A stretch of 64,000 nucleotides of DNA from Polaribacter sp. Hel_I_88 (GTDB lineage: Bacteria; Bacteroidota; Bacteroidia; Flavobacteriales; Flavobacteriaceae). Both the position numbers and the translations under genes were made by a program. Each line of letters starts with the position of its first letter. Position 1 is the first letter of the stretch. Of the stretch, positions 41,063 through 49,180 are shown in pieces. The stretch is from contig NZ_JHZZ01000001.1 of assembly GCF_000687935.1 (NCBI RefSeq), positions 3,606,001-3,670,000 of the forward strand, read 5' to 3'. Below the pieces are notes generated by a model, which did no database searches, was not told the origin of the DNA, and saw nothing but the letters and a program-made list of their open reading frames with translations.

Positions 41063-42391
41063 CTATTTTACATCATCATAATCATCATCCCAATTTTTAG
41101 GCTTTGGGTTATCGTGTAATTTACCAACAGATTTTGCTACTAAACTAGCCACAGTTGCATCACCAGTAACATTAATTACGGTTCTACACATGTCTAAAGG
41201 TCTATCCACAGCAAAAATTAATGCCAAACCAATGGCTAATTTATCTGCAGGAAAATTAACAGATTCTAAAACAATTACCAACATTACCATTCCTGCTCCA
41301 GGAACTGCTGCAGAACCAATTGACGCTAACAATGCTGTTAAAATAATGGTTAATTGCCCTGTAAACGTTAAATCGAAACCAAGTGCTTGTGCAATAAAAA
41401 CGGCTGCAACTGCTTGGTATAAAGAAGTTCCATCCATATTAATTGTTGCTCCAACAGGCAGTACAAAACTAGAAACTTCTTTATCAACTCCTATGTGCTC
41501 TTCAACACGCTCCATAGTTACAGGTAAAGTTGCTGCACTTGAACTTGTAGAAAATGCCAATAATTGTGCAGGACTTAATTGCTTTAAAAACCAAAATGGG
41601 TTCTTTTTTGTAAAAATACTTACCAAAAGCATATAAAAAGAAACCATTAATAACAAACCACCCACTACTGTAAGTGCATATTTTAAAAGTGCAATTAATA
41701 AATCTGGATCATTAGACGAAACCACCACGTTTGCCAATAATGCAAAAACTGCATAAGGAGCAGAAAGCATAATTAAATCGACCATTTTAAGAACAACTTC
41801 ATTTAAAGAATCAAAGAAATCTTTTAGTGGTTTTGCTCTTTTTTCTCCAACTAATAACATCGAAATTCCAAGAAAAATAGTAAAGAAAATTACTTGTAAC
41901 ATAGATGTATTATCGCCCAAAGCTTTTATGGCATTGTCTGGAACCATGTCTTCTAAAAACTGCAAAGGTCCTGTATCTCTTTGTTTAGAAGCTTCCGATA
42001 ATTTAGATTGTACATCTCCACTATTTGCATACGTTTCTGTTAGTTTTGTAATTGTTTCTTCGGATATTCCATTTCCTGGTTTTACAACATTTACCAACAA
42101 CAAACCAATTGTAATAGCAATTACAGTAGTACCAATATAAATTGCTATGGTTCTTAAACCAATATTTTTAAATTTAGAAATGTCTTTTAAGTCTGATATT
42201 CCTTTTACTAAAGATGCAATAATTAAAGGAACTGCAATTAATTTTAAGAGTTTTACAAAAATTGTTCCGAACGGATTTATCCAATTTAAAATAAATTTTG
42301 CTCCTCCATCAATAGCTGTCATCCCCAATCCAAAAAGGATTCCAACAACCATTCCTATTAAAATTTGCCAATGTAATTCTAATTTTTTCAT
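41063..42391 (-). CDS. gltP: Dicarboxylate/amino acid:cation symporter (DAACS)
   Basis: A 442-residue secondary transporter of the glutamate/aspartate/C4-dicarboxylate family, eight helices plus two hairpins. Signature regions: VPLIIASLVKGISDLKD, LAFSTSSSAATLPVTMERVEE (serine-rich HP1), VLPVGATINMDGTSLYQAVAAVFIAQ (NMDGT motif) and SIGSAAVPGAGMVMLVIVLESV (HP2), then DRPLDMCRTVINVTGDA with the substrate-binding Asp/Asn/Arg. It imports glutamate or dicarboxylates with Na+ or H+. A ~40-residue insert after the second helix (VVKPGNGISEETITKLTETY) is typical of some Bacteroidota members. Single gene. Confidence 0.94.
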   Translation of the reverse strand: MKKLELHWQILIGMVVGILFGLGMTAIDGGAKFILNWINPFGTIFVKLLKLIAVPLIIASLVKGISDLKDISKFKNIGLRTIAIYIGTTVIAITIGLLLVNVVKPGNGISEETITKLTETYANSGDVQSKLSEASKQRDTGPLQFLEDMVPDNAIKALGDNTSMLQVIFFTIFLGISMLLVGEKRAKPLKDFFDSLNEVVLKMVDLIMLSAPYAVFALLANVVVSSNDPDLLIALLKYALTVVGGLLLMVSFYMLLVSIFTKKNPFWFLKQLSPAQLLAFSTSSSAATLPVTMERVEEHIGVDKEVSSFVLPVGATINMDGTSLYQAVAAVFIAQALGFDLTFTGQLTIILTALLASIGSAAVPGAGMVMLVIVLESVNFPADKLAIGLALIFAVDRPLDMCRTVINVTGDATVASLVAKSVGKLHDNPKPKNWDDDYDDVK

Positions 42392-42514
42392 ACTAAATTA
42401 TAAAAGATTTAAAAAAAATGAAAGATAGAAAAATATTTAAACTTATAAGTGACTTAATTCTTATATTGTGTCATATTATCAACAATAAAACATATTAATT
42501 ATTAAAAATACAAA

Positions 42515-43156
42515 ATGGCAGGAATTTTAGATTTATTAAATAGCGATTTAGGAAAACAAATAGTATCTGGTGTAGCAGGTTCTACTGGTACAGATTCAAG
42601 TAAAACAAGTAGCGTTTTAACAATGGCTTTACCAGTTTTAATGAAAGCGATGGAAAGAAATGCAGCAACTCCAGAAGGTGCAAAAAGTTTACAGAATGCT
42701 TTAGAAAATAAACATGATGGAAGTATTTTAAACAATCTTGGAGGTTTATTTGGTGGTGGAGTTGATGATGCTGTAAAGCAAGATGGAGCAGGAATTTTAA
42801 GCCATATTTTAGGCGCTAAACAACAAGGAGTTGAACAAGTTATTGGACAAAAAGCTGGCTTGGATGCTAGTTCTGTAGCCAATATTTTAAAAATTGCTGC
42901 ACCTTTAGTAATGGGTATGTTAGGGAAACAAAAGAAAGAACAAAATGTAAGCTCTGCTGGAGATTTAACAGGACTTTTAGGTGGTTTATTAGGTGGTAAC
43001 TCTCCAGCTAACGATCAAAGTTTTCTTGAAAAAATTTTAGATGCTGATGGTGATGGAAGTGTTATTGATGATGTTGCTGGAATGTTTTTAGGTGGTGATA
43101 AAAAATCTTCTAAAAGTGGACTTGGAGGAATGCTTGGTGGAATGTTTGGAAAATAG
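42515..43156 (+). CDS. DUF937 family glycine-rich protein
   Basis: A 213-residue protein of DUF937 (YidB-like): MAGILDLLNSDLGKQIVSGVAG, LTMALPVLMKAMERNAATPEGAKSLQNALE, GAGILSHILGAKQQGVEQVIGQKAGLDASSVANILKIAAPLVMGMLGKQ. The C-terminal part is glycine-rich (GLLGGLLGGN) and contains a DADGDGSVIDDV loop at ~176-187, a good match to a calcium-binding EF-hand/dockerin loop, and ends GLGGMLGGMFGK. No signal peptide. Function unknown. A 14-unit heptanucleotide array starts two bases after the stop codon. Confidence 0.82.
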   Translation: MAGILDLLNSDLGKQIVSGVAGSTGTDSSKTSSVLTMALPVLMKAMERNAATPEGAKSLQNALENKHDGSILNNLGGLFGGGVDDAVKQDGAGILSHILGAKQQGVEQVIGQKAGLDASSVANILKIAAPLVMGMLGKQKKEQNVSSAGDLTGLLGGLLGGNSPANDQSFLEKILDADGDGSVIDDVAGMFLGGDKKSSKSGLGGMLGGMFGK

Positions 43157-43157
43157 A

Positions 43158-43255
43158 TTGAAGTTGGAAGGATGAAGTTTGAAGTCAAAAGCTAGAAGTT
43201 AGAAGCTAGAAGCTAGAAGCTAGAGGTTTAAAATATGAAGTGTGAAGTTGGAAAA
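43158..43255 (+). repeat. Heptanucleotide tandem array after the DUF937 gene
   Basis: Fourteen consecutive 7-mers in one register: TTGAAGT, TGGAAGG, ATGAAGT, TTGAAGT, CAAAAGC, TAGAAGT, three TAGAAGC, TAGAGGT, TTAAAAT, ATGAAGT, GTGAAGT, TGGAAAA. Consensus nnGAAGy. All units face the same way, unlike the inverted arrays elsewhere. It starts right after the stop codon and precedes the IS region. Confidence 0.85.
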
Positions 43256-43280
43256 CTGATATTTTATAAATAACAAAAGA

Positions 43281-43309
43281 GGCTGTCTGAAAAGGCAGTC
43301 TTTTTTTTT
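43281..43309 (+). terminator. Terminator-like hairpin after DUF937 / at IS left end
   Basis: GGCTGTCT / AGGCAGTC stem with two G-T pairs and a GAAA loop, followed by nine T. It may end the DUF937 transcript, shield the transposase from outside transcription, or both. Confidence 0.65.
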
Positions 43310-43341
43310 GCAAATTTTTAAAGAATTTCGTATTTTTAAGA

Positions 43342-44880
43342 ATGAGCAGAAAAGTTGTTTTTAAGACTTACACTCAAGATCAGTTGAGTCTTTTACCTCC
43401 CAGTTATGATGATTTAGTTCCAAAGAATCATCCAGTTCGTATTGTTAATACGATTATAGACCATGTAGATATTAGTAAATTAGAAGAGAGTTATAAAGGT
43501 GGAGGCACCTCAAGCTATCACCCAAGAATGTTGCTAAAAATATTAATTTATGCTTATTTACGTAATTTATATTCTTCAAGAAAAATAGAACAAGCTTTAT
43601 CAGAGAACATCCATTTTATGTGGTTAAGTGGACAAAACAAACCTGATCATAACACAATTAATGATTTTAGAGGTAAAAGACTTCAAGAACATTTCAAGCC
43701 CATATTCCATCAAGTAGTTTTACTGCTTGTTGAGCAAGGAGTTATCAGTTTAAAAGATATTTTTGTAGATGGTACTAAAATAGAAGCCAATGCAAATCGC
43801 TATACTTTTGTTTGGGGTAAATCTATTAAAACCAGTAAAACTCGCATTGAAAAACAGTTGAAAGAGCTTTGGTCTTATGTAGAGAAGGTTTACAAAGAGG
43901 AACAACATATACCCAATACACCAGATTTTGAGCAGATAAATGCGGAGCAAGTTGAAGCTACAATTGATAAAATAAATGAAGTTTTACAAGGCAAAGTAAT
44001 TGATAAAAAAGTAAAGCAGAAGCTGAATTATGCCAAGAAAAACTGGCCAGCTAATTTAGCGAAATATGAAAAACAAGAAGCTATTTTACAGGGTAGAAAT
44101 AGTTATAGTAAAACTGATAATGACGCTACTTTTATGCGAATGAAAGATGATCATATGCAAAATGGACAACTCAAACCTGCCTATAATATACAAGCCTCTA
44201 CCAACAATCAATACCTTACCAATTACACTTTAGCACAAACCACAGCAGACACCACTACTTTAAAAGAACACCTTAACAATCATATCGAAAATTATGACCA
44301 AACTCCAGAGACGCTCACAGCAGATGCAGGCTATGGAAGTGAAGAAAATTATACAGATTTAGAAGATAAAGAAATTACCGCTTTTGTAAAATACAATTAC
44401 TTCCATAAAGAGCAATTAGATAAAAAAAGAGGAAAAACAAATCCTTTCCATCCTAATGAATTACATTATAATAGAGAGAAAGATCTTTATTACTGTCCTA
44501 TAGGACAAGAAATGAAACTTATAGATACTTATAAAAGAAATACTAAGAACGGATTTATCCAAGAAATACACAGATACCAAGCACAAAACTGTAAAGGTTG
44601 CCCTTTAAGAACACTATGTCATAAATCAAAAACAAATCGAGTTATAGAAAGGAATTATAATTTAATACGATTAAAATCAAAAGCTAAAATATTACTCAAC
44701 TCTGAACAAGGCATTGCAAAGCGAAAACAACGCTGTTGGGATGTAGAAGCTGTTTTTGGAAATATCAAACAAAACATGAACTTTAAACGATTTATGCTAA
44801 GAGGAACACGTAAAGTAAATGTTGAAATAGGGCTAATTGCAATGGCACATAACTTAAAAAAGTACAGTTTAACTATTTAG
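43342..44880 (+). CDS. IS1182-family transposase
   Basis: A 512-residue DDE transposase of the IS1182 group. N-terminal: VFKTYTQDQLSLLPPSYDDLVPKNHPVRIVN; then LLKILIYAYLRNLYSSRKIEQAL and PDHNTINDFR. Catalytic residues: Asp in DIFVDGTKIEANANRY (~142), Asp in LTADAGYGSEENY (~328) and Glu in DVEAVFGNIKQNMNFKRFMLRG (~468). A Cys cluster (CKGCPLRTLCH) precedes the last motif, as in the family. No frameshift or stop, so the element may be active. Confidence 0.95.
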   Translation: MSRKVVFKTYTQDQLSLLPPSYDDLVPKNHPVRIVNTIIDHVDISKLEESYKGGGTSSYHPRMLLKILIYAYLRNLYSSRKIEQALSENIHFMWLSGQNKPDHNTINDFRGKRLQEHFKPIFHQVVLLLVEQGVISLKDIFVDGTKIEANANRYTFVWGKSIKTSKTRIEKQLKELWSYVEKVYKEEQHIPNTPDFEQINAEQVEATIDKINEVLQGKVIDKKVKQKLNYAKKNWPANLAKYEKQEAILQGRNSYSKTDNDATFMRMKDDHMQNGQLKPAYNIQASTNNQYLTNYTLAQTTADTTTLKEHLNNHIENYDQTPETLTADAGYGSEENYTDLEDKEITAFVKYNYFHKEQLDKKRGKTNPFHPNELHYNREKDLYYCPIGQEMKLIDTYKRNTKNGFIQEIHRYQAQNCKGCPLRTLCHKSKTNRVIERNYNLIRLKSKAKILLNSEQGIAKRKQRCWDVEAVFGNIKQNMNFKRFMLRGTRKVNVEIGLIAMAHNLKKYSLTI

Positions 44881-44951
44881 AAAAACTATACTTTTTTTAA
44901 ATCTGAGTATTTTTTAAATCATTCTTAAAAAATCGCAAGAAAAAATTAACA

Positions 44952-44986
44952 AAATAAAAAATCGCCTAAAAAATGCTTTTTAGACG
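44952..44986 (-). terminator. Terminator of bshA
   Basis: Reverse strand CGTCTAAAAA / TTTTTAGGCG hairpin with a short loop and one mismatch, then a T-rich run, 14 bases after the bshA stop. It overlaps the proposed right end of the IS. Confidence 0.7.
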
Positions 44987-44999
44987 ACCTCTTTCTATT

Positions 45000-46136
45000 T
45001 TATTTAACTTCGCTTTTGTAACAAGATTTATAAATTTCCTCGTAAACAGGTAAAATGTTTTCTAAAGAAAAACGCTTGGTATGTTCTTGAGCATTGAGTT
45101 TAAAACATTCTAAAACATCATCGTGCTTTAAAATAGAAATTGCATTTTTAGCCATATCTTCAACATCACCTAAATTGCTTAAAAAACCAGTTTCTCCATT
45201 AATATTTACCTCTGGTAAACCACCTGTATTTGTAGAAATTATTGCGGTTTTTGCAGCCATTGCTTCTAATGCTGCCAAACCAAAACTTTCTGTTCTAGAA
45301 GGTAGTAGAAAAACATCTGAATAACATAAAATCTTATCGATTTCTGTACTATTTCCTAAAAAGAAGACCTTACTTTTAATGCCTAATTGTTTTGTTAAAA
45401 GTTCTGCTTTTTTTCTATCTGGCCCTTCACCAATCATTAATAATTTAGACGGAATTTCTTTTTGAACTTCGTAGAAAACTTTAATAACATCTTCTACTCT
45501 TTTTACAGGCCTAAAATTACTAATGTGCGTTAAAATACGCTCATTGGGTTTTGCTAAAGCACTCCTTTTACATTCTTCACTTTCTGCCTTACTATATTTA
45601 TTTACATCAATAAAATTATAGATAACTTTGATGTCTTTTTTAATATTAAAAAGCTGATTTGTAGTTTCTTTCAAATTATTTGAAACTGCTGTAACCACAT
45701 CAGAATTATTAATACTAAATTCTACTGCTGTTTTATAGGTAGGATGACTTCCAACCAACGTAATATCTGTACCATGTAAAGTTGTTACAACTTTCACATT
45801 AATCCCTTTTTCTTTTAGCATTTGTTTTGCCATATAAGCAGCATAAGCGTGTGGAATTGCATAATGCACATGTAAAACTTCTAACTCATATTTTTTTACA
45901 ACTTCCACCATTTTGCTAGACAATGCTAACTCATAAGGTTGATATTGAAACAATGGATATTCTTCTATTAAAACTTGATGAAAATGTAATTTGTGTGATA
46001 TAAAATCTAAACGAACTGGTTGATTGTAAGTTATAAAATGAACTTCATGTCCTTTATCTGCTAAAGCCATTCCTAATTCTGTTGCTACTACTCCACTTCC
46101 CCCAAAAGTTGGATAACAAACAATTCCTATTTTCAT
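45000..46136 (-). CDS. bshA: N-acetyl-alpha-D-glucosaminyl L-malate synthase BshA
   Basis: A 378-residue GT4 glycosyltransferase that joins GlcNAc from UDP-GlcNAc to L-malate, the first step of bacillithiol synthesis. Features: MKIGIVCYPTFGGSGVVATELGMALADKGHEV, FHQVLIEEYPLFQYQPYELAL, LHVHYAIPHAYAAYMAKQML, TTLHGTDITLVG, HISNFRPVKRVEDVI, LLMIGEGPDR and LLPSRTESFGLAALEAMA (GT4 E-x7-E). The GGSGVVATELG and YALPHA-type motifs distinguish BshA from other GT4 enzymes. It implies bacillithiol as a low-molecular-weight thiol. It has a probable promoter at 46190-46222. Confidence 0.95.
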   Translation of the reverse strand: MKIGIVCYPTFGGSGVVATELGMALADKGHEVHFITYNQPVRLDFISHKLHFHQVLIEEYPLFQYQPYELALSSKMVEVVKKYELEVLHVHYAIPHAYAAYMAKQMLKEKGINVKVVTTLHGTDITLVGSHPTYKTAVEFSINNSDVVTAVSNNLKETTNQLFNIKKDIKVIYNFIDVNKYSKAESEECKRSALAKPNERILTHISNFRPVKRVEDVIKVFYEVQKEIPSKLLMIGEGPDRKKAELLTKQLGIKSKVFFLGNSTEIDKILCYSDVFLLPSRTESFGLAALEAMAAKTAIISTNTGGLPEVNINGETGFLSNLGDVEDMAKNAISILKHDDVLECFKLNAQEHTKRFSLENILPVYEEIYKSCYKSEVK

Positions 46137-46189
46137 GTTTTTATAAAAAGATTAAAAAATTAAAGCTGATAAGTTTACCTATTTAGTTG

Positions 46190-46222
46190 TAAAGATAAAT
46201 GTATTCTTACAAACCAATCAAA
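46190..46222 (-). promoter_or_regulatory. Probable bshA promoter
   Basis: Reverse strand TTTG at 46222-46219, 21-base spacer, TATCTTTA at 46197-46190 (7/8 to TAnnTTTG). Leader of about 50 bases. Confidence 0.45.
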
Positions 46223-46232
46223 ATGAAATCAT

Positions 46233-46268
46233 AAAAAAAGCTTTTCAATTATTTTGAAAAGCTTTTTT
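46233..46268 (-). terminator. Terminator downstream of the transketolase gene
   Basis: Perfect 15-bp stem AAAAAAGCTTTTCAA and complement with a 5-base loop; T-run on the reverse strand. It isolates bshA from the upstream transketolase transcript. Confidence 0.85.
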
Positions 46269-46273
46269 ATGTT

Positions 46274-46305
46274 GTGTAATTATGTAATTATTGAATTGTG
46301 TAATT
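46274..46305 (+). repeat. Four octanucleotide units
   Basis: GTGTAATT, ATGTAATT, ATTGAATT, GTGTAATT in direct succession. A short degenerate tandem array in the transketolase/bshA gap; period 8 rather than the 7 seen elsewhere. Confidence 0.5.
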
Positions 46306-46329
46306 GTTCCACGAACAGCTTCCACAAAG

Positions 46330-46385
46330 ATTTTTTCCCCTTTGGAGAAATAAGATCCCAATATAAAATTGGGATTAGCTGAACT
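46330..46385 (-). repeat. Truncated family B repeat joined to a family C hairpin
   Basis: 46330-46352 (TTTTTTCCCCTTTGGAGAAA) matches the reversed family B copy at 7757-7790. At 46354-46385 follows GATCCCA ... TGGGATTAGCTGAACT, the second copy of the family C hairpin seen at 14831-14860. This part of the 294-base transketolase/bshA gap holds no gene. Confidence 0.6.
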
Positions 46386-46430
46386 TACAATTTTTAATGC
46401 ATCTTTCAGACTTCTAAAAATTTTGTTTTG

Positions 46431-47276
46431 CTAATAATCTCCTAAAGTTACAGGATTTTGAGCCAAAGCACTCTCTAACTGCTCGTCATTTGGTGCTTTT
46501 CCATGCCAAGCGTGTGTATTCATCATAAAATCTACACCATTCCCCATTTCTGTATATAGTAAAATACAAACTGGTTTACCTTTTCCTGTTAATGATTTTG
46601 CCTCTTTTAGTCCCGCTAAAATTGCTTCAATATCATTTCCTTCTTTTACTTCTAAAACGTCCCAACCAAAAGCTTCAAATTTTGCTTTGATACTTCCCAT
46701 TGGTAAGACATCATCTGTAGCACCATCAATTTGCTTTCCATTTAAATCGATAGTTGCAATTAAATTGTCTACTTTTTTACCAGAAGCATACATAATTGCT
46801 TCCCAGTTTTGCCCTTCTTGCAATTCTCCATCACCATGTAAAGTATAGACTATTTTGTCATCACCATTTAATTTTTTTGCTTCTGCAGCACCTAAAGCCA
46901 CAGACATTCCTTGTCCTAAAGAACCAGAAGCAATTCTAATTCCTGGCAAACCTTCATGTGTTGTTGGATGACCTTGTAAACGAGAATCTATCAATCTAAA
47001 TGTGTTTAATTCTTCTACTGGAAAAAAGCCACTATGAGCCAAAACACTGTAATAAACAGGAGAAATATGACCATTAGAAAGAAAAAATAAATCTTCATTT
47101 TTTCCGTCCATTTTAAAATCTGTAGAATACTCCATTACTTCTTGATACAAACAAGTAAAAAATTCTGCACAGCCCAAAGAACCTCCTGGATGACCAGAAT
47201 TTACTTTGTGTACCATTCTTAAAATATCTCTACGAACTTGTTGTGTAAAATCTTGTAATTTTTTAGTTGTTGGCAT
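46431..47276 (-). CDS. Transketolase, N-terminal subunit of a split enzyme
   Basis: A 281-residue protein covering only the thiamine-diphosphate pyrophosphate-binding half of transketolase: LRMVHKVNSGHPGGSLGCAEFFTCLY, FLSNGHISPVYYSVLAH, LQGHPTTHEGLPGI, ASGSLGQGMSVALGAAEAKKLN and the ThDP motif GDGELQEGQNWEAIMYA...LIATIDLNGKQIDG. The enzyme moves two-carbon units in the pentose phosphate pathway. In split forms the C-terminal half (pyrimidine-binding and C domain) is usually the next gene, but here a terminator and then bshA follow, and no such half exists in the window. It has a -7 box at 47301-47308. Confidence 0.92.
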   Translation of the reverse strand: MPTTKKLQDFTQQVRRDILRMVHKVNSGHPGGSLGCAEFFTCLYQEVMEYSTDFKMDGKNEDLFFLSNGHISPVYYSVLAHSGFFPVEELNTFRLIDSRLQGHPTTHEGLPGIRIASGSLGQGMSVALGAAEAKKLNGDDKIVYTLHGDGELQEGQNWEAIMYASGKKVDNLIATIDLNGKQIDGATDDVLPMGSIKAKFEAFGWDVLEVKEGNDIEAILAGLKEAKSLTGKGKPVCILLYTEMGNGVDFMMNTHAWHGKAPNDEQLESALAQNPVTLGDY

Positions 47277-47300
47277 TGTATGCGTTTTATTTTATATTGA

Positions 47301-47308
47301 CAAAAATA
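47301..47308 (-). promoter_or_regulatory. -7 box of the transketolase gene
   Basis: Reverse strand TATTTTTG, full match, 24 bases before the ATG at 47276. No -33 TTG at normal distance. Confidence 0.55.
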
Positions 47309-47377
47309 CAAAAGTGATTGGATTAGATATAGATAAAGTAATAATTTATTTGAGATTTATAAACAGTTGATACTTGG

Positions 47378-47480
47378 CACGGATTTCACAGATTTTCAAG
47401 GATAAAAAGAATGTTTTTATTGAATTTTAAGCACTACATATTTCACAAACATCTGCAAAATCCGTGAAAATCTGTGTCAC
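47378..47480. repeat. Inverted pair of ATYCGTG doublets, family E, copies 3 and 4
   Basis: 47378-47397 read in reverse gives GAAAATCTGTGAAATCCGTG; 47457-47480 forward gives AAATCCGTGAAAATCTGTG then TCAC. The two doublets face each other 60 bases apart in the gap between the transketolase and the next gene. Same family as 11315 and 37781. Confidence 0.6.
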
Positions 47481-47499
47481 TTTTTTTCTTCGGATAATT

Positions 47500-48759
47500 C
47501 TAAGTTTTCTGTTTCTTCTTTTTTGCTGCAGGAAACAAAACATTGTTTAAAATTAAACGATAACCAGGAGAAGTTGGATGCAAATCGAGTTCCGTTTTTG
47601 GATCGCCAACTCTGTGTGTGTAATCTTCTGGATCATGACCTCCATAAAAAGTAAACATTCCTTTACCTTTGGTACCATGAATGTATCTTGCTTCTCTGTT
47701 TGTTTTGTTTTCTCCTAAAACTAAGACATTAGATTTTACAGTATTTCTATCAAAAGAGGTAGTTTGTCCCATAAAACCTTTTACCAAAGTTGTATGATTT
47801 TGAGTTAACATGGTTGGAACAGGATCCCATTTTGCAGAGAATTCTATCAAGGAAAAATAATCTGATGTTTTTGGAATTCTACGTTTTCTTGTCATATCAA
47901 TAGAAGAAAACTCATATGTAATTGGATTTCTTTCTAGTTCAAAATCTGTAAAAGCAAAAGTTTTATTAAAATTTATTTTAGATTGATAATTCATCTCTGA
48001 AGCATCACCATCAAACATGGCTTCTGCAATATCTACACCTTCTGCAGCTAAAGCAATATCAAAACTATCGGTTGCAGAACACATAGCAAACATAAAACCA
48101 CCACCAATTACGTAGTCTCTAATTTTTTTTGCAACTGCTAATTTTTCTTCGGATACTTTATTGTAACCTAATTCTGATGCTAATTTTTCTGCACTTAATT
48201 TTGCATCAATATACCAAGGAGTTGTTCTAAATGAACCGTAAAATTTTCCATACTGACCTGTAAAATCTTCATGATGCAGATGCAACCACTCATAAATCAG
48301 GAGTTTATCTGCTAAAACATCTTTATCGTAAATAACATCAAAAGGGATTTCTGCATAGGTTAAAACCATAGTTACTGCATCATCCCAAGGCATTTTGTCT
48401 TTTGGCGAATACACTGCAATTTTCGGTGCTTTCTCTAAAGTTACTGCTTCTTGGTTTGAGGATGGAGCAGAAATTTCTTGTAAAATTAATTGCGCTTTTG
48501 CATCTGAAATTACTTGATAAGAAACACCTCTTATTTTACATTCGTTCTCAATGGCTTTATTATTTTCGATTAAAAAGGCACCTCCATCATAGTTTAATAA
48601 CCATTTCGATTTTAAGCCTGCTTCCAAACCAAAATACACAATTCCATATGCTTTTAAATGATTTCTTTGGTTATCGTGATTCATTGGCACATAAATAAAA
48701 GATGCCCAAATTGAATTTGAAATTAGTAGGAAAGAAAATATTAATAAGAGTTTTTTCAT
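47500..48759 (-). CDS. Secreted conserved protein often labelled asparagine synthetase B
   Basis: A 419-residue exported protein: signal peptide MKKLLLIFSFLLISNSIWAS, then KAYGIVYFGLEAGLKSKWLLNYDGGAFLI, APKIAVYSPKDKMPWDDAVTMVLTYAEIPFDVIYDKDVL and IYEWLHLHHEDFTGQYGKFYG. The later GGGFMFAMCSATDSFDIALAAEGVDI resembles a class I glutamine-amidotransferase/ThuA-like nucleophile elbow with a candidate Cys, and HGTKGKGMFTFYGGHDPEDYTH lies near the end. Relatives in Bacteroidota are often named asparagine synthetase B, but no asparagine synthetase domain is present, so I treat that as a misannotation. It starts 4 bases after the toxin gene stop, so it may be co-transcribed with it. Confidence 0.75.
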   Translation of the reverse strand: MKKLLLIFSFLLISNSIWASFIYVPMNHDNQRNHLKAYGIVYFGLEAGLKSKWLLNYDGGAFLIENNKAIENECKIRGVSYQVISDAKAQLILQEISAPSSNQEAVTLEKAPKIAVYSPKDKMPWDDAVTMVLTYAEIPFDVIYDKDVLADKLLIYEWLHLHHEDFTGQYGKFYGSFRTTPWYIDAKLSAEKLASELGYNKVSEEKLAVAKKIRDYVIGGGFMFAMCSATDSFDIALAAEGVDIAEAMFDGDASEMNYQSKINFNKTFAFTDFELERNPITYEFSSIDMTRKRRIPKTSDYFSLIEFSAKWDPVPTMLTQNHTTLVKGFMGQTTSFDRNTVKSNVLVLGENKTNREARYIHGTKGKGMFTFYGGHDPEDYTHRVGDPKTELDLHPTSPGYRLILNNVLFPAAKKKKQKT

Positions 48760-48763
48760 TAAA

Positions 48764-49180
48764 TTAATATTGTAGAGAATTTAAAAATTCATCTGGAGAC
48801 ATTACTGGAATTGTAGATTTTTTAAATCCTTTTGAGTCTCTTGTAATTATAATTTCACAACCAAAATCTAAAGCACTAAAATATTGAACAGCATCTTCAA
48901 AATCAGTAAAACTAGATTGTAAACTTTTTTCAATCATCATACTATCAATTCGTGAAACTTGACAAATCACTTTAAATTTTCCTATTTTTTCTAATGCTGC
49001 TTTACTATTTTCATATTTAGATAAGATATAATTTGTGTTTACAAAAGAAACTGGAGAAACTACAATTCTAAAACTACCTCTTTCTGATAAAGTAATCAAT
49101 TTTGAAGCAGTTTCATAAAACAATTTCCTCTCTCCAAGAAAATCTAGCATTACATTTGTATCGAAAAAAACAGTTTTCAT
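48764..49180 (-). CDS. PIN-domain toxin (VapC-like)
   Basis: A 138-residue PIN-domain ribonuclease, the toxin of a type II pair. Acidic metal ligands are in place: VFFDTNVMLDFLG (Asp7), FTDFEDAVQYFSAL (Asp93/Asp96) and IIITRDSKGF (Asp115). It should cleave RNA when freed from its antitoxin. Its ATG shares one base with the antitoxin stop (TAATG), the classic coupling of such pairs. The C-terminus (IPVMSPDEFLNSL) is typical of this subgroup. Confidence 0.9.
   Translation of the reverse strand: MKTVFFDTNVMLDFLGERKLFYETASKLITLSERGSFRIVVSPVSFVNTNYILSKYENSKAALEKIGKFKVICQVSRIDSMMIEKSLQSSFTDFEDAVQYFSALDFGCEIIITRDSKGFKKSTIPVMSPDEFLNSLQY

Larger units (their letters stand above)
43279..44991 (+). mobile_element. 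IS1182-type insertion sequence (ends tentative)
   Basis: The transposase gene is flanked by imperfect inverted ends: GAGGCTGTCTGAAAA at 43279-43293 and, on the reverse strand from 44991, GAGGTCGTCTAAAAA (12 of 15 equal). Inner flanks also match: TTTTTAAGAATGA at 43333-43345 is repeated inverted at 44919-44931. No target-site duplication is evident, and both ends coincide with terminator-like hairpins, so the true boundaries are uncertain. The reading frame is intact. Confidence 0.55.

Noticed and set aside
41190..42428. Three forward-strand open frames over the symporter gene
   Set aside because: They mirror the hydrophobic codons of gltP on the other strand; no start context or recognisable domain.
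43158..43255. CRISPR array
   Set aside because: Units are 7 bases without spacers; it is a simple tandem array.
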